A DNA stretch of 64,000 bases from assembly GCA_002493635.1 (NCBI GenBank), contig DKZL01000012.1, positions 20,590 through 84,589 of the forward strand, written 5' to 3'. This DNA comes from Ruminococcaceae bacterium UBA7075. Its GTDB lineage: Bacteria > Bacillota > Clostridia > Oscillospirales > Acutalibacteraceae. This document shows positions 44,256 to 53,155 of this stretch, piece after piece. The notes beneath the pieces are model-generated. The model was not told the origin of the DNA. It worked only from the letters and a program-made list of their open reading frames with translations, and did not search any database. A program made the translations under genes and the position numbers. Numbering within the stretch: position 1 is the first letter of the stretch; every line of letters starts with the position of its first letter.

Positions 44256-44357
44256 GTAGGGGACGGCTTCCAGACGTCCCAAAACCTTGCCACAAGATGT
44301 CGTTTTTCCTGATTGCCGTTGGCAATCAGGCGGGACGTCAAGGATGCCGTCCCCTAC
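44256..44357. repeat. Palindromic intergenic element with inner hairpin
   Basis: The outer arms GTAGGGGACGGC (44256-44267) and GCCGTCCCCTAC (44346-44357) are exactly complementary, and pairing continues with few mismatches to GACGTCCC/GGGACGTC. Inside, CCTGATTGCC (44308-44317) pairs perfectly with GGCAATCAGG (44321-44330). No ORF is present. The 492-base gap 44085-44576 otherwise holds only the likely ilvA promoter near 44120-44145 and a terminator. Confidence 0.75.
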
Positions 44358-44475
44358 GAACATAAAAAGATAACTTCAATAATACTCTAAGATTCCGATT
44401 GTTTGAATAAGCTATTTTTCTTTATATTATCACCCCAACTATTGACATTGAACCAAAAATGTCCAAAAAGCAGAA

Positions 44476-44515
44476 AAAGAGAAAAGCCCCTGCAATAGGA
44501 TACAGGAGACTTTTC
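44476..44515 (-). terminator. Terminator of the alcohol dehydrogenase gene
   Basis: GAAAAGCCCCTG (44481-44492) pairs with CAGGAGACTTTTC (44503-44515) with one bulge. On the minus strand the stem is followed by CTTTTTCTG. Confidence 0.65.
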
Positions 44516-44576
44516 CCAAAAGAGAATTTATGAAAAAAAGATTATAAGCTTTTACGGATGTACTATGTGAGATAAA

Positions 44577-45794
44577 TTAAAAATCAACCTCAGTATCGTA
44601 GTAGCAGCACTTGAGGAGTTTTTCCATTTCCTCCTGACTTGGCTGGCGAGGATTAGAACCTGTACAAGCGTCGCCGATTGCATTCTTTGCAATCTCAGGC
44701 AATCTCTCAAGGAATACATCTTCAGGAACAAATCCCTGTTCTGTCGGATAGGAATCAGCGCCGTAATTCTTGATGCAATGAGGAATATTGAGGTCATCAT
44801 TCATCTTGCGGAGATAATCAATAAGGAGTTTAATTTTCTCTTCTGTTGAATCTCCTCCGAGACCCATAAAGTCAGCAATGTCACCGTATCTCTTAGCCGC
44901 AGTTTCATCCTTTGCGTTAAATGCAATTACCTTTGGAAGATACATAGCATTTGCAGCACCGTGAATGATATGTGCGCCGTAGTCAGCAAAAGCAGCACCT
45001 GTCTTGTGAGCCATTGAGTGAACAATTCCGAGCAAAGCATTTGAGAATGCCATACCTGCAAGGCACTGTGCGTTGTGCATTGCATTTCTCTTATCTTCAT
45101 CGCCGTTGTATGAATCAACAAGGTCATTCTGAATCATCTTGATAGCGTGCAAAGCAAGCGGGTCTGTATAATCGCAGTTAGCTGTTGAAACATAAGCTTC
45201 AATAGCATGTGTAATTGCATCCATACCTGTGTGAGCAACAAGCTTTTTAGGCATTGTCTGAGCAAGTGCAGGGTCAACAATAGCAACATCAGGTGTAATT
45301 TCAAAGTCGGCAATAGGATATTTGATACCCTTCTCATAGTCTGTGATGATTGAGAAAGCTGTAACCTCGGTCGCTGTGCCCGACGTTGATGAAATAGCGC
45401 AGAAATGAGCCTTTTTACGAAGTGCAGGGATACCGAATACCTTGCACATATCTTCAAAAGTAATATCGGGATATTCATACTTAATCCACATTGCTTTTGC
45501 CGCGTCAATAGGTGAACCGCCGCCGATTGCAACAATCCAGTCAGGCTCGAAGTCAAGCATAGCCTGTGCGCCTTTCATAACAGTTTCAACTGACGGGTCA
45601 GGTTCAATACCCTCAAAAAGCTGAACCTCCATACCTGCTTCTTCAAGATATGAAACAGCCTTGTCAAGGAAGCCGAAGCGTTTCATTGAACCGCCGCCGA
45701 CACATACAATAGCTCTTTTACCCTTAAATGTTTTTAAAGCTTCAAGAGCGCCTTCACCGTGATACAAATCACGGGGTAAAGTAAATCTGAACAT
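44577..45794 (-). CDS. Iron-containing alcohol dehydrogenase
   Basis: A 405-residue group III alcohol dehydrogenase. NAD binding is marked by IVCVGGGSMKR and VAIGGGSPIDAAKAMW. Metal ligands lie in MDAITHAIEAY (Asp and His) and in MAHKTG...HIIHGAANA (two His). Such enzymes reduce aldehydes, for example butanal or acetaldehyde, in fermentation. The frame opens at 45809, but that ATG lies in the ribosome site; ATG 45794 follows GGAGGAAAT. Confidence 0.92.
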   Translation of the reverse strand: MFRFTLPRDLYHGEGALEALKTFKGKRAIVCVGGGSMKRFGFLDKAVSYLEEAGMEVQLFEGIEPDPSVETVMKGAQAMLDFEPDWIVAIGGGSPIDAAKAMWIKYEYPDITFEDMCKVFGIPALRKKAHFCAISSTSGTATEVTAFSIITDYEKGIKYPIADFEITPDVAIVDPALAQTMPKKLVAHTGMDAITHAIEAYVSTANCDYTDPLALHAIKMIQNDLVDSYNGDEDKRNAMHNAQCLAGMAFSNALLGIVHSMAHKTGAAFADYGAHIIHGAANAMYLPKVIAFNAKDETAAKRYGDIADFMGLGGDSTEEKIKLLIDYLRKMNDDLNIPHCIKNYGADSYPTEQGFVPEDVFLERLPEIAKNAIGDACTGSNPRQPSQEEMEKLLKCCYYDTEVDF

Positions 45795-45952
45795 TATTAT
45801 TTCCTCCATTTAACAAATTTTGTATTTATTTTATTCACTGAAGATATTTTAACACAACTTCATTATAAAGTAAATACTTTTTTTCGAAATAATATGTGAA
45901 TTTTTTGTGAAAAATACACATTATTCCAATTAAGGATTAAAAATTATAAACA

Positions 45953-46001
45953 GGGCTTTGCAAATTGACCGTTTTACTGATTCGGTTCAATCGCAAAGCC
46001 C
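45953..46001. terminator. Hairpin after the BceB-type permease
   Basis: GGGCTTTGC (45953-45961) pairs with GCAAAGCCC (45993-46001), with inner ACCG/CGGT pairing. The T-run on the minus strand is weak, so it is a likely but not perfect terminator. Confidence 0.5.
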
Positions 46002-46009
46002 TTAATTTG

Positions 46010-48055
46010 TTATACTTTATCTTTAGCTCCGCTTACGATATTGTAGTAAGCGTTTGACGTAATTTTATACACAAGTGTATACAACAAAGCAAAGACAATA
46101 AAACTGATTATTGTTGTTACTGCAAACAATGTAACATTAAATAAATTAAACATCATAAGCAACTTTTGTATAATCGGGAAAGCAAATGCAAGATGCAGTC
46201 CTGCTCCGATAAGCGGAAGGAAAAATACTGTCAGAAGCTGAGAATTAATGCTTTTTCTTATTTCACGCTTTGTCATTCCCACCTTTTGCATAATCTCAAA
46301 TCTTGCCTGATCCTCATAACCCTCTGAAATCTGCTTGTAGTAGATTATGAGAACTGCTGCAAATATGAACACTATGCTGAGAATTATTCCGAGATACAGA
46401 AATCCGCCGAATGTAGCATAAAAATCATCCTTATTTTCTGCCCTGCTCTCAATATACTGAATCTTAAAAATTCCGCTTGAATCATTATTTTGATAAAAGC
46501 TCTCAAGCTCGTTATACAGTTCAATTTGTTTTTCTTTGTCAAGTCCCGTATCAAAATTATATTGCCACCTGAGATTTATCATCATTGAACCGTCATCATA
46601 TGCTATATTCTGAAAATTCTCAACCGTTTTTTCAATATCGGGAACAACCAAAAACATACTCGGAATCATAGACAATGCAGCATCGGCAGTGTCTGTAAAC
46701 TTATCGATGTGCTTTTTTATTTTAAATGACCCGGCACGATTAAAACTAATGGTATCTTCATTATAATCATCACGGTAGACATAAAGCAAAGCCTCGTCGT
46801 CTTTAAGTGTTTCACTTGTATTCATCATTCGATTGTAGTCATCAAGCGGAATAAAATAGAACTGATATACGTCTGAATATGATACCATATTTGAATAATT
46901 CATATATGAGCTGTCGCATTCAACCTCGTTATCCTCGAGTAATCCTGCTATACATGCAGTGCGATAATCAAAAATTTCATCGGGTTTTATATCATAATCT
47001 TCTGTAACATTTAAAATATCACTGCGAAGAGCAGATATATTTTCATCGCTCATATCTTTTGCACTTAAGAAGCGATAATCCATATTAATCTCTTTCGGAT
47101 AGCGACTGTAAAGTGAATCCTCGCAACCGAAATAAAGACAGGTAGTTGACGAAATCATAACAAGTACCATTGTGGCAAGTATGCAGACTGAGGCGAGTCC
47201 CGCACCGTTTCTCTTCATTCTGTATACCATTGATGAAACCGACACAAAATGATTAGGTTTATAATAATAACCTTTACGCTTTTGCAGAATACGGCAAAAT
47301 AACACTGAACCTGCAACCATCACCAGATATGTTCCGACAACAACCATTATTACCGCCGCAAAAAACCAAAGAAGCGCTGATATAGGGTCCTCTATTGATA
47401 CTGCAATATAATATGCCGCACCTAAAATCAAAATTCCGAGAAGTCCTAAAAACCAATTACCTTTTGGCGGTTTTTCTCCTACATTTTCACTCTTCAAAAG
47501 CGAAACAGCACTTGAAAATCTGACTTGTCTTAGTGAATTAAAAAAGAGAAGTACAAATATTGCTCCGAATAAAATTAATGTCATACCGATTGCATCAAAC
47601 GATACTGACAGTGTGTAATTAGTATCCTGCTGAATCATATTAGCCAAGCCAAGCTCCGCAAGTTTTGAAAAAGCGAAGCCGAAAAAAAGACCTGCTGCAA
47701 GTGAGATAAAAGCAATAATCAGAGTTTCCCACAAGAGAATAAGTCCTATGTTTCGCTTTCCCATACCAAGGATATTGTAAAGTCCTAATTCTTTTTTTCT
47801 TCGGCGAATTAAAAAAGAATTTGTGTAGAATAAGAATATACAGGCAAAAATTGCAATAACCCAACTGCCCAGCCCAAGCATTGATTTTATTGTTCCCGAG
47901 CCTTTCAAATATACAACAGTATCGCTGTACTGCAAAAAGGAAATGATATAATACATCATAACCATACCGACGCAGGTCAGGATGTATGGAATATACATCC
48001 GCTTATTTTTGCGGATTCCGTCAAACGCAAGCTTTGGATAAAATCCTGCTCTCAT
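46010..48055 (-). CDS. BceB-type ABC transporter permease
   Basis: A 681-residue FtsX-fold permease with ten membrane helices. A large outer domain lies between helices 7 and 8 (about 315-540), the hallmark of BceB-type transporters that sense and remove cell-wall antibiotics such as bacitracin or lantibiotics. Cytosolic segments RRRKKELGLYNILGMGKRNI and EIMQKVGMTKREI are the two coupling regions. It overlaps the ATPase gene by four bases. A cognate sensor kinase is not adjacent but lies at 59310. Confidence 0.9.
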   Translation of the reverse strand: MRAGFYPKLAFDGIRKNKRMYIPYILTCVGMVMMYYIISFLQYSDTVVYLKGSGTIKSMLGLGSWVIAIFACIFLFYTNSFLIRRRKKELGLYNILGMGKRNIGLILLWETLIIAFISLAAGLFFGFAFSKLAELGLANMIQQDTNYTLSVSFDAIGMTLILFGAIFVLLFFNSLRQVRFSSAVSLLKSENVGEKPPKGNWFLGLLGILILGAAYYIAVSIEDPISALLWFFAAVIMVVVGTYLVMVAGSVLFCRILQKRKGYYYKPNHFVSVSSMVYRMKRNGAGLASVCILATMVLVMISSTTCLYFGCEDSLYSRYPKEINMDYRFLSAKDMSDENISALRSDILNVTEDYDIKPDEIFDYRTACIAGLLEDNEVECDSSYMNYSNMVSYSDVYQFYFIPLDDYNRMMNTSETLKDDEALLYVYRDDYNEDTISFNRAGSFKIKKHIDKFTDTADAALSMIPSMFLVVPDIEKTVENFQNIAYDDGSMMINLRWQYNFDTGLDKEKQIELYNELESFYQNNDSSGIFKIQYIESRAENKDDFYATFGGFLYLGIILSIVFIFAAVLIIYYKQISEGYEDQARFEIMQKVGMTKREIRKSINSQLLTVFFLPLIGAGLHLAFAFPIIQKLLMMFNLFNVTLFAVTTIISFIVFALLYTLVYKITSNAYYNIVSGAKDKV

Positions 48056-48819
48056 CTTCTGTCACCACCTGTCGCAAGCAATGTCAGCGTATCAGAAATC
48101 TTCTGATAAAGCTGCTGGTCAGTATCAGCGCCTCGGTAAATCTGGTGGAACACCTCTCCGTCCTTAATAAACAGCACTCTGTTTGCAACGCTTGCAGCTT
48201 TGACTGAATGTGTTACCATAAGAATTGTCTGTCCTACAAGTCTGTTTACCTCGCAAAAAAGTTTTAACAGCTCATCAGACGCCTTTGAGTCAAGAGCACC
48301 TGTCGGCTCATCCGCAAGAACCAGCTTTGGATTTGTTATTAATGCTCTTGCAACCGCTGCTCTTTGCTTCTGACCGCCCGAAACTTCGTACGGATATTTT
48401 TTCAGAAGTTCTGAAATACCAAGTCTTGCAGCAATAGGCATTAAACGCTCGTTCATCTCTTTATACGACTTGCCTGCAAGCACAAGCGGAAGATATATGT
48501 TATCCTCAATTGTGAATGTATCAAGCAGATTAAAATCCTGAAAAACAAATCCGAGCTTATCTCTGCGGAACTGACTGACAGACGAATCCTTGATTTTTGT
48601 CAAATCATTTCCATCAAGAATAACACTGCCGTTTGTAGACTTATCGAGAGCAGCCAGAATATTGAGCAGTGTTGTTTTTCCTGAGCCTGACTCGCCCATA
48701 ATTGCAACAAACTCTCCGACTTCAACACTGAAATTCACATTCTTAAGCGCTTCAACCTTGTTTCCTCCAAATCGTGTTGAATACACCTTTCGTAATCCGT
48801 TTACTTCCAATATACTCAT
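48052..48819 (-). CDS. BceA-type ABC transporter ATP-binding protein
   Basis: A 255-residue ABC ATPase. Walker A is GESGSGKTT, the Q-loop is FVFQDFN, the signature is VSGGQKQR and Walker B is LVLADEP. It belongs to the MacB/LolD/BceA class and pairs with the permease that follows. The start ATG at 48819 follows a GGAGG-like site. Confidence 0.94.
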   Translation of the reverse strand: MSILEVNGLRKVYSTRFGGNKVEALKNVNFSVEVGEFVAIMGESGSGKTTLLNILAALDKSTNGSVILDGNDLTKIKDSSVSQFRRDKLGFVFQDFNLLDTFTIEDNIYLPLVLAGKSYKEMNERLMPIAARLGISELLKKYPYEVSGGQKQRAAVARALITNPKLVLADEPTGALDSKASDELLKLFCEVNRLVGQTILMVTHSVKAASVANRVLFIKDGEVFHQIYRGADTDQQLYQKISDTLTLLATGGDRR

Positions 48820-48888
48820 AATTAATCCTCCGTTCGTTTTCCACTGAATATTATTATAACACAGAAGTATATTTGAAGAGCATTTTTA

Positions 48889-48999
48889 TTGGTCTTTCCT
48901 CTGCCCTTCAATATAATTTTAGCAGAAACGGGAAATGCAACGCCATTGAATCGGCTTACATTTCCCGCCTAAATCTTACGTTTCCGTAAGATTTTTATT
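48889..48999 (+). ncRNA. Promoter-hairpin-terminator unit without an ORF (candidate small RNA)
   Basis: TTGGTC (48889-48894), 17 bases and TATAAT (48912-48917) could start an RNA near 48924. It would contain a 9-bp stem CGGGAAATG/CATTTCCCG (48929-48937 with 48959-48967) and end in a terminator stem AATCTTACG/CGTAAGATT (48972-48980 with 48985-48993) plus T-run, about 75 bases in all. No gene on the plus strand ends here, so the terminator has no other obvious purpose. This fills most of the 343-base gap 48820-49162. Confidence 0.45.
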
Positions 49000-49047
49000 T
49001 TTGCTGTCAGCTATTTTTCTGTAAACTATAATAAGTTCATATAACAA

Positions 49048-49078
49048 TCATAACCACCCGTTTGACGGGTGGTTATGA
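49048..49078. repeat. Perfect 14-bp hairpin
   Basis: TCATAACCACCCGT (49048-49061) and ACGGGTGGTTATGA (49065-49078) pair perfectly around a 3-base loop. There is only a weak T-run on the minus strand. It may end the transcript of the starch-binding pseudogene or be a mobile-element relic. Confidence 0.6.
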
Positions 49079-49162
49079 TTTCGGCAATTATTTTAACTTG
49101 ATTTTTCCGCAGAATTTAAGATATTATGATAAAGAAAGAGTGTAGTTTACAGTCTCACCTGA

Positions 49163-50059
49163 TTATACGAGCGGCTCCTGATTCGGAAGAACACCGCTTG
49201 CGTCAGAGATTATAAACTTAACAGCTGTTGCCCAGTCATTTGTTGTTGTGAAGATAACATGTGCAGAACCGTTGATTATGTAAGTGTATGTGCCGTCTCC
49301 GTTTGCAGTCATCAGATTAAATCCGGCACCAACTCTGTCTCCGCCAAAAGTATATACATAGATATCGCCTGTATATCCCTCAGGAGCAGTAACATTTACT
49401 ACTGCATCTGCAACATCTGTACGAGTGTATACATATGTTTTTACCTTAACATCATTAACAAAAATTTCAATTGTTGTTGTTTCAGTAAGATTTAAGGTTA
49501 CATCTCCTGATAAGAAATCTTCTTCGCCATTTACTGTATATGTAGCATCATTAGTGTTAAATGCATACAAATTAACATCAAGTGAGCCTGAGAATGACTT
49601 TGAGTTAGGAGTTGCAACCACCTTTGGAGCAGTAGAAGAAGCTGTAAGTGACTGCTCAACAGATGTAACATTACCGGCTGCATTAACGATAGGCTTATAT
49701 GTGTTTTTGTCTGCTTCAGTAACGATATTTGGAGTCTGCTTGCCACTCCAGTCTGTTGTGTTTGTAAAGAGGAAGCACTCAGTGCCTGCTTCTACATCAA
49801 CAGGAGCAACTGCTGTGTATAAGTCATTGCCTGCAGCGTCCATCTTAACAAAGTCGCCGAAGTAACCCATACCCCATGAATAGAGATATACATCAGTCCA
49901 ATCAGTGTTTGTGTTATCAAACACAATGTCGTCACCTGCAGCAAATGCTAAAACTGCGGGTTCTTATTCAGGTGTTGCTGCGGATGCTGAAACTGCACCT
50001 ACTGTAACTGCTGAGAATGCCATTAAACCTGTCAATAAAACTGAAATAAGCTTTTTCAT
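49163..50059 (-). pseudogene. Secreted starch-binding-like protein with in-frame stop
   Basis: From ATG 50059 the frame encodes a signal peptide (MKKLISVLLTG...VSASAATPE), then TAA at 49964-49966 (codon 32), then runs on open for 266 codons. The part after the stop has a carbohydrate-binding module like CBM26 (VYLYSWG), a middle domain resembling the chitobiase C-terminal type (DATYTVNG), and a second CBM-like domain (IYVYTFGG). A single CAA-to-TAA change would explain the stop. AAGGAAG precedes the ATG, and a dyad CTGTTAA/TTAACAG lies at 50092-50111. An internal start would give a protein without export signal. Starch binding is inferred from motifs; the stop may also be a sequencing error. 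Confidence 0.75.
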
Positions 50060-51022
50060 AATTTTTTCTTCCTTATTATGAAAAATCTTTGCTGTTAACG
50101 CTGATTAACAGATTTTTTATTCCTGCGGTTTTAAAATTGTCATATTCAATATACTAATTCCTTGCAATTTTAGTTTGCACGGAGTACATTTATGTGCAAT
50201 TTATTTGCCGCAAAAATGTGTGTAATTATTTATGGATGTTAATTATTTTTATTTTAAATTTTAATATCACACAAATAATTAGTCTGATGATTGGAACAAT
50301 AAAATTCGTTCCGAACTTGGTGTGGTTATGCATTTCTGCATATAAAGGGAAAATCAACGTCTCCGATTTTATAATTAAAACGGTCAGACGGCGAAAAAAT
50401 ATAAAGTTGCAACAGCAAAAGCTGAATTTAAAATTTCACAATAGCTTTCCGGTATCTCGAGATCAATAAGTTCGGCTTAATGGTAAAATAGCAAATTCTT
50501 GTAAAAACGTAAAGTTTAGCTGTATTGTCAGGTTACTCATTCGTATTTGAATGAGGGGGGTTGCTAAATTTTTGTTTTTTCTGTCGTATATTTCCCGCAT
50601 ACTGTCCGTTTTAATTATAAAACCGGTGTCGTTTGGAAGAAAATTAATTATTCATACAATATACTTGTTCATCAAATTAATATATTCAGTAAATATTAAT
50701 TACTCTTTGAACCAAATTCTAATTATATTTTCTTCATTATCCGTGTTCTTAAAATATTAAATTGTAGGGTGAGCATAAACGGATGCTCAGAATTTTGAGG
50801 TTTTGATTAATTATGAATGTTAAGTTATCATTTATTAATCAATCAGACCTGCATAACTGTTAAAGCATATCACTCGGCGTTGATTTTAGCAGAATTTTAT
50901 ATGTAACTGATATAAAAATATATGCAGGAATGTTTCTGATATATGACCTGAAAATAATTTGATTTGTGTATTTAGCAAGTTTAAAACATTGGTATCATCT
51001 GTTTTAAATAAAAATTTACAGA
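50060..51022. other. 963-base region without a convincing gene
   Basis: AT-rich sequence between the starch-binding pseudogene and agrD. Short frames exist on the plus strand (50194-50469 and 50551-50760), but they lack ribosome sites and family marks. Visible structure is limited to a stem CTCATTC/GAATGAG at 50536-50555, and TGAGCAT/ATGCTCA near 50768-50791 after a TGTAGGG that recalls the palindromic elements. It could hold a regulated RNA of the agr system or a decayed gene. Confidence 0.5.
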
Positions 51023-51172
51023 TTACTTGCTTTTCTTTAAAATCTGCTTAAGATTCTTTGGTTCCTTAGGCTGGCCAAAGAAATGAACTGATGCTGATTC
51101 GCAACCGATTTTTGCAGATCTTAATACTACTGATTTAGCAGCCCTCTTTAATACATTGTTTGATTTTTTCAT
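51023..51172 (-). CDS. agrD: AgrD-type cyclic peptide pheromone precursor
   Basis: A 49-residue peptide. A basic amphipathic N-terminus (MKKSNNVLKRAAKSVV) leads to the core GCESASVHFFGQPKEP and a charged tail KNLKQILKKSK. The Pro-rich charged segment after the core is the AgrB recognition region of AgrD peptides. The ring-forming residue may be Cys24 or, by distance to the final Pro, Ser28, which would give a lactone. The ATG at 51172 lies inside the 3' end of agrB, a 38-base overlap. AGAGTTCACA before it is a poor ribosome site, so translation probably depends on agrB. Confidence 0.85.
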   Translation of the reverse strand: MKKSNNVLKRAAKSVVLRSAKIGCESASVHFFGQPKEPKNLKQILKKSK

Positions 51173-51758
51173 TGTGAACTCTCCGTTTCTGAAAAATTAT
51201 TTCTACAAGTATTGATATGTCTATTACAACAATTGTTGGCAAAACAATCAATACTTGGTAAATTCCTGTAATCTCATAAACTATGTATGATAAACCTAAC
51301 TCTGCAACCACTAACAATAAAGAGATTATTTTAAATCTGTTTTTATTAGTATCCGAAATATCTTTATTAGGATTGCTCACAGGAGCAAATAAGATAAAAA
51401 TGCAAAGTGAAATTATGAATATGATTCCGAAGCTGATAAAATTATTTTCAAGAAAATGATTTATGTAAATCCGATAAAATAATATTGAGCAAATATATGA
51501 TATTATTAAAACTATATTACACTTTAAATAGGTTTTTGAATGGTAACCACCCGAAAACATTCTTATTACTGATAGTGAAATCATATATATAATGCTTTCT
51601 GCAAACAGGTTAAAAATAAGTCCTGCCGTCAATAGTGAAATTGCTCCGATTATAGTTGACAGAGTAATTTCAATTCCGTAAATATAAACTTCAATTGGAT
51701 AATCATCATTATTGTCAAATAAAAAATCTGCTATCTTTTCAGATAAGGTGTGTAGCAT
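51135..51758 (-). CDS. agrB: AgrB accessory gene regulator protease
   Basis: A 207-residue membrane endopeptidase with five to six helices that cuts and cyclises AgrD. The catalytic pair is H73 in FSGGYHSKT and C80 in YLKCN, with the conserved spacing. The N-terminal amphipathic helix is followed by a Tyr/Ile-rich segment as in other AgrB proteins. It lies between agrC and agrD on one strand. Confidence 0.92.
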   Translation of the reverse strand: MLHTLSEKIADFLFDNNDDYPIEVYIYGIEITLSTIIGAISLLTAGLIFNLFAESIIYMISLSVIRMFSGGYHSKTYLKCNIVLIISYICSILFYRIYINHFLENNFISFGIIFIISLCIFILFAPVSNPNKDISDTNKNRFKIISLLLVVAELGLSYIVYEITGIYQVLIVLPTIVVIDISILVEIIFQKRRVHNEKIKQCIKEGC

Positions 51759-51841
51759 TTTTTGTCACCTTCTACTGAAATTATAGCAGATTATTTTTAT
51801 TTTTGTTAAAAGTGGTAAAAATGGTTCGTTTTCTGGTAAAC

Positions 51842-53155
51842 TTAGTTCTTTAAAATTACGCTTGAACAGAAAAAACCGTCTTCTTCATAAATCTTTGTGT
51901 CACCATTATACTTTGTTGCTATGTTTTTTATGATTTCTGTGCCTTTTCCATGCAGTGAAAAATCTTTTTTGCTGCTTTTTAGATGAGGATTTTCATTCAG
52001 GACAGATTTGAGAATTTTATTTTTACAAGTAATTATGTAATATTTATTATGAGAAGCAATTTCCAATGACATTTGTCTTGATTCCAAGGGAACTGAGCTT
52101 AAATATTCAATGGCATTATCACATAGGTTTCCGATAATTGAAATTATATCATGTTCATTTTCCAGATTGGCAAGCGAGTCACTGATTTCGACTGTAAATA
52201 CAATTTTCTGAGATACTGCTTTTTCTAATTCAACATTGACAATAGCATTCAGCAAAGGATTTTTTGTATTAAGAGGTGTATAAACACCTGACATATTGTG
52301 TAAAATATCACCGCACAGCTCTTTTGCTTCAATATACTTATTGTCGTTTATTAGCTTTTCAATACATAATAAACGATTTTTCATATCGTGCTTGATTTTT
52401 GCTATTTTTTCAATTTGATTATGTGTTTGCAATACATTTTCTTCGTACAGTTTTTCTCTTTGCTCACTTAATAAGAGCTTTGTTTTTATTTCATAATTTT
52501 TGCTTATGCTTATCATCATTAGCATTATGGTAATTACAACTGCAATCATACCAATACAGATTATTGCAAGATAGCCTATTATATCAGGTTGAAAACTTGT
52601 TTTGCTCAGTATAAAAAATGTACAGTGTATTATAAACAGCGCAACTGTCGGAATCAATATAAATGCTGAAATATCAGTCCATTTCATAAGATTTATTTTT
52701 TTCTTGGCAAGCCTTACAATCAGCCACAGCACAAGCAAATTGGTCAGATTTACTAAAGCAAGACAAAAATATCTGTAAATTGATGACTTGTAAATAAGGT
52801 CAGAGAATGATTCACCTGTTGCAAAGCTTACAATGTAACCAAAAGAAAAAGAAACAATACCATTAACAAGCATATTAACAAAAGGCATTATTAATCTAAT
52901 CCATTTATTGCCATTCAGAAATACTAATGTATATATTTCCATTATAGCAATATAAACAAAAATATCCTTAAAACCTATGTACCCGGTATAAAAGTTAAAA
53001 AAACATATTGCTGCAAAAAGAGTTGTTATAACACTGCACAGGCTTATTATATTAATCTTTTTGCTCTTTTCTGTGCCAAAAAAGAAATATAAAAATCCTA
53101 CAAACATAAACGCCTGAAATAAATTGGCGAACATTTCTACTATTATATCAATCAT
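51842..53155 (-). CDS. agrC: AgrC-type GHKL sensor histidine kinase
   Basis: A 437-residue receptor kinase. Six to seven membrane helices fill residues 1-220, followed by a coiled-coil linker, the phosphoacceptor KIKHDMKNRL with His256, and a GHKL ATPase domain with GNLCDNAIEYL (N box) and LHGKGTEI. It would bind the cyclic pheromone outside. The frame opens at 53173, but the ATG at 53155 overlaps the agrA stop as ATGA, a classical coupling, and is preferred. The gap to agrB is 83 bases. Confidence 0.9.
   Translation of the reverse strand: MIDIIVEMFANLFQAFMFVGFLYFFFGTEKSKKINIISLCSVITTLFAAICFFNFYTGYIGFKDIFVYIAIMEIYTLVFLNGNKWIRLIMPFVNMLVNGIVSFSFGYIVSFATGESFSDLIYKSSIYRYFCLALVNLTNLLVLWLIVRLAKKKINLMKWTDISAFILIPTVALFIIHCTFFILSKTSFQPDIIGYLAIICIGMIAVVITIMLMMISISKNYEIKTKLLLSEQREKLYEENVLQTHNQIEKIAKIKHDMKNRLLCIEKLINDNKYIEAKELCGDILHNMSGVYTPLNTKNPLLNAIVNVELEKAVSQKIVFTVEISDSLANLENEHDIISIIGNLCDNAIEYLSSVPLESRQMSLEIASHNKYYIITCKNKILKSVLNENPHLKSSKKDFSLHGKGTEIIKNIATKYNGDTKIYEEDGFFCSSVILKN

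Noticed and set aside
45134..45556. Leu/Ser-rich frame inside the alcohol dehydrogenase gene
   Set aside because: Out-of-frame shadow of a gene with clear metal and NAD motifs.
50194..50469. 91-residue plus-strand frame beside the agr locus
   Set aside because: Starts at GTG without a ribosome site in the right frame, composition follows AT-rich background, and no family motif is seen.
50551..50760. 69-residue hydrophobic plus-strand frame
   Set aside because: GGGGGG lies at its start, but no conserved feature or promoter; hydrophobicity reflects AT-rich sequence.
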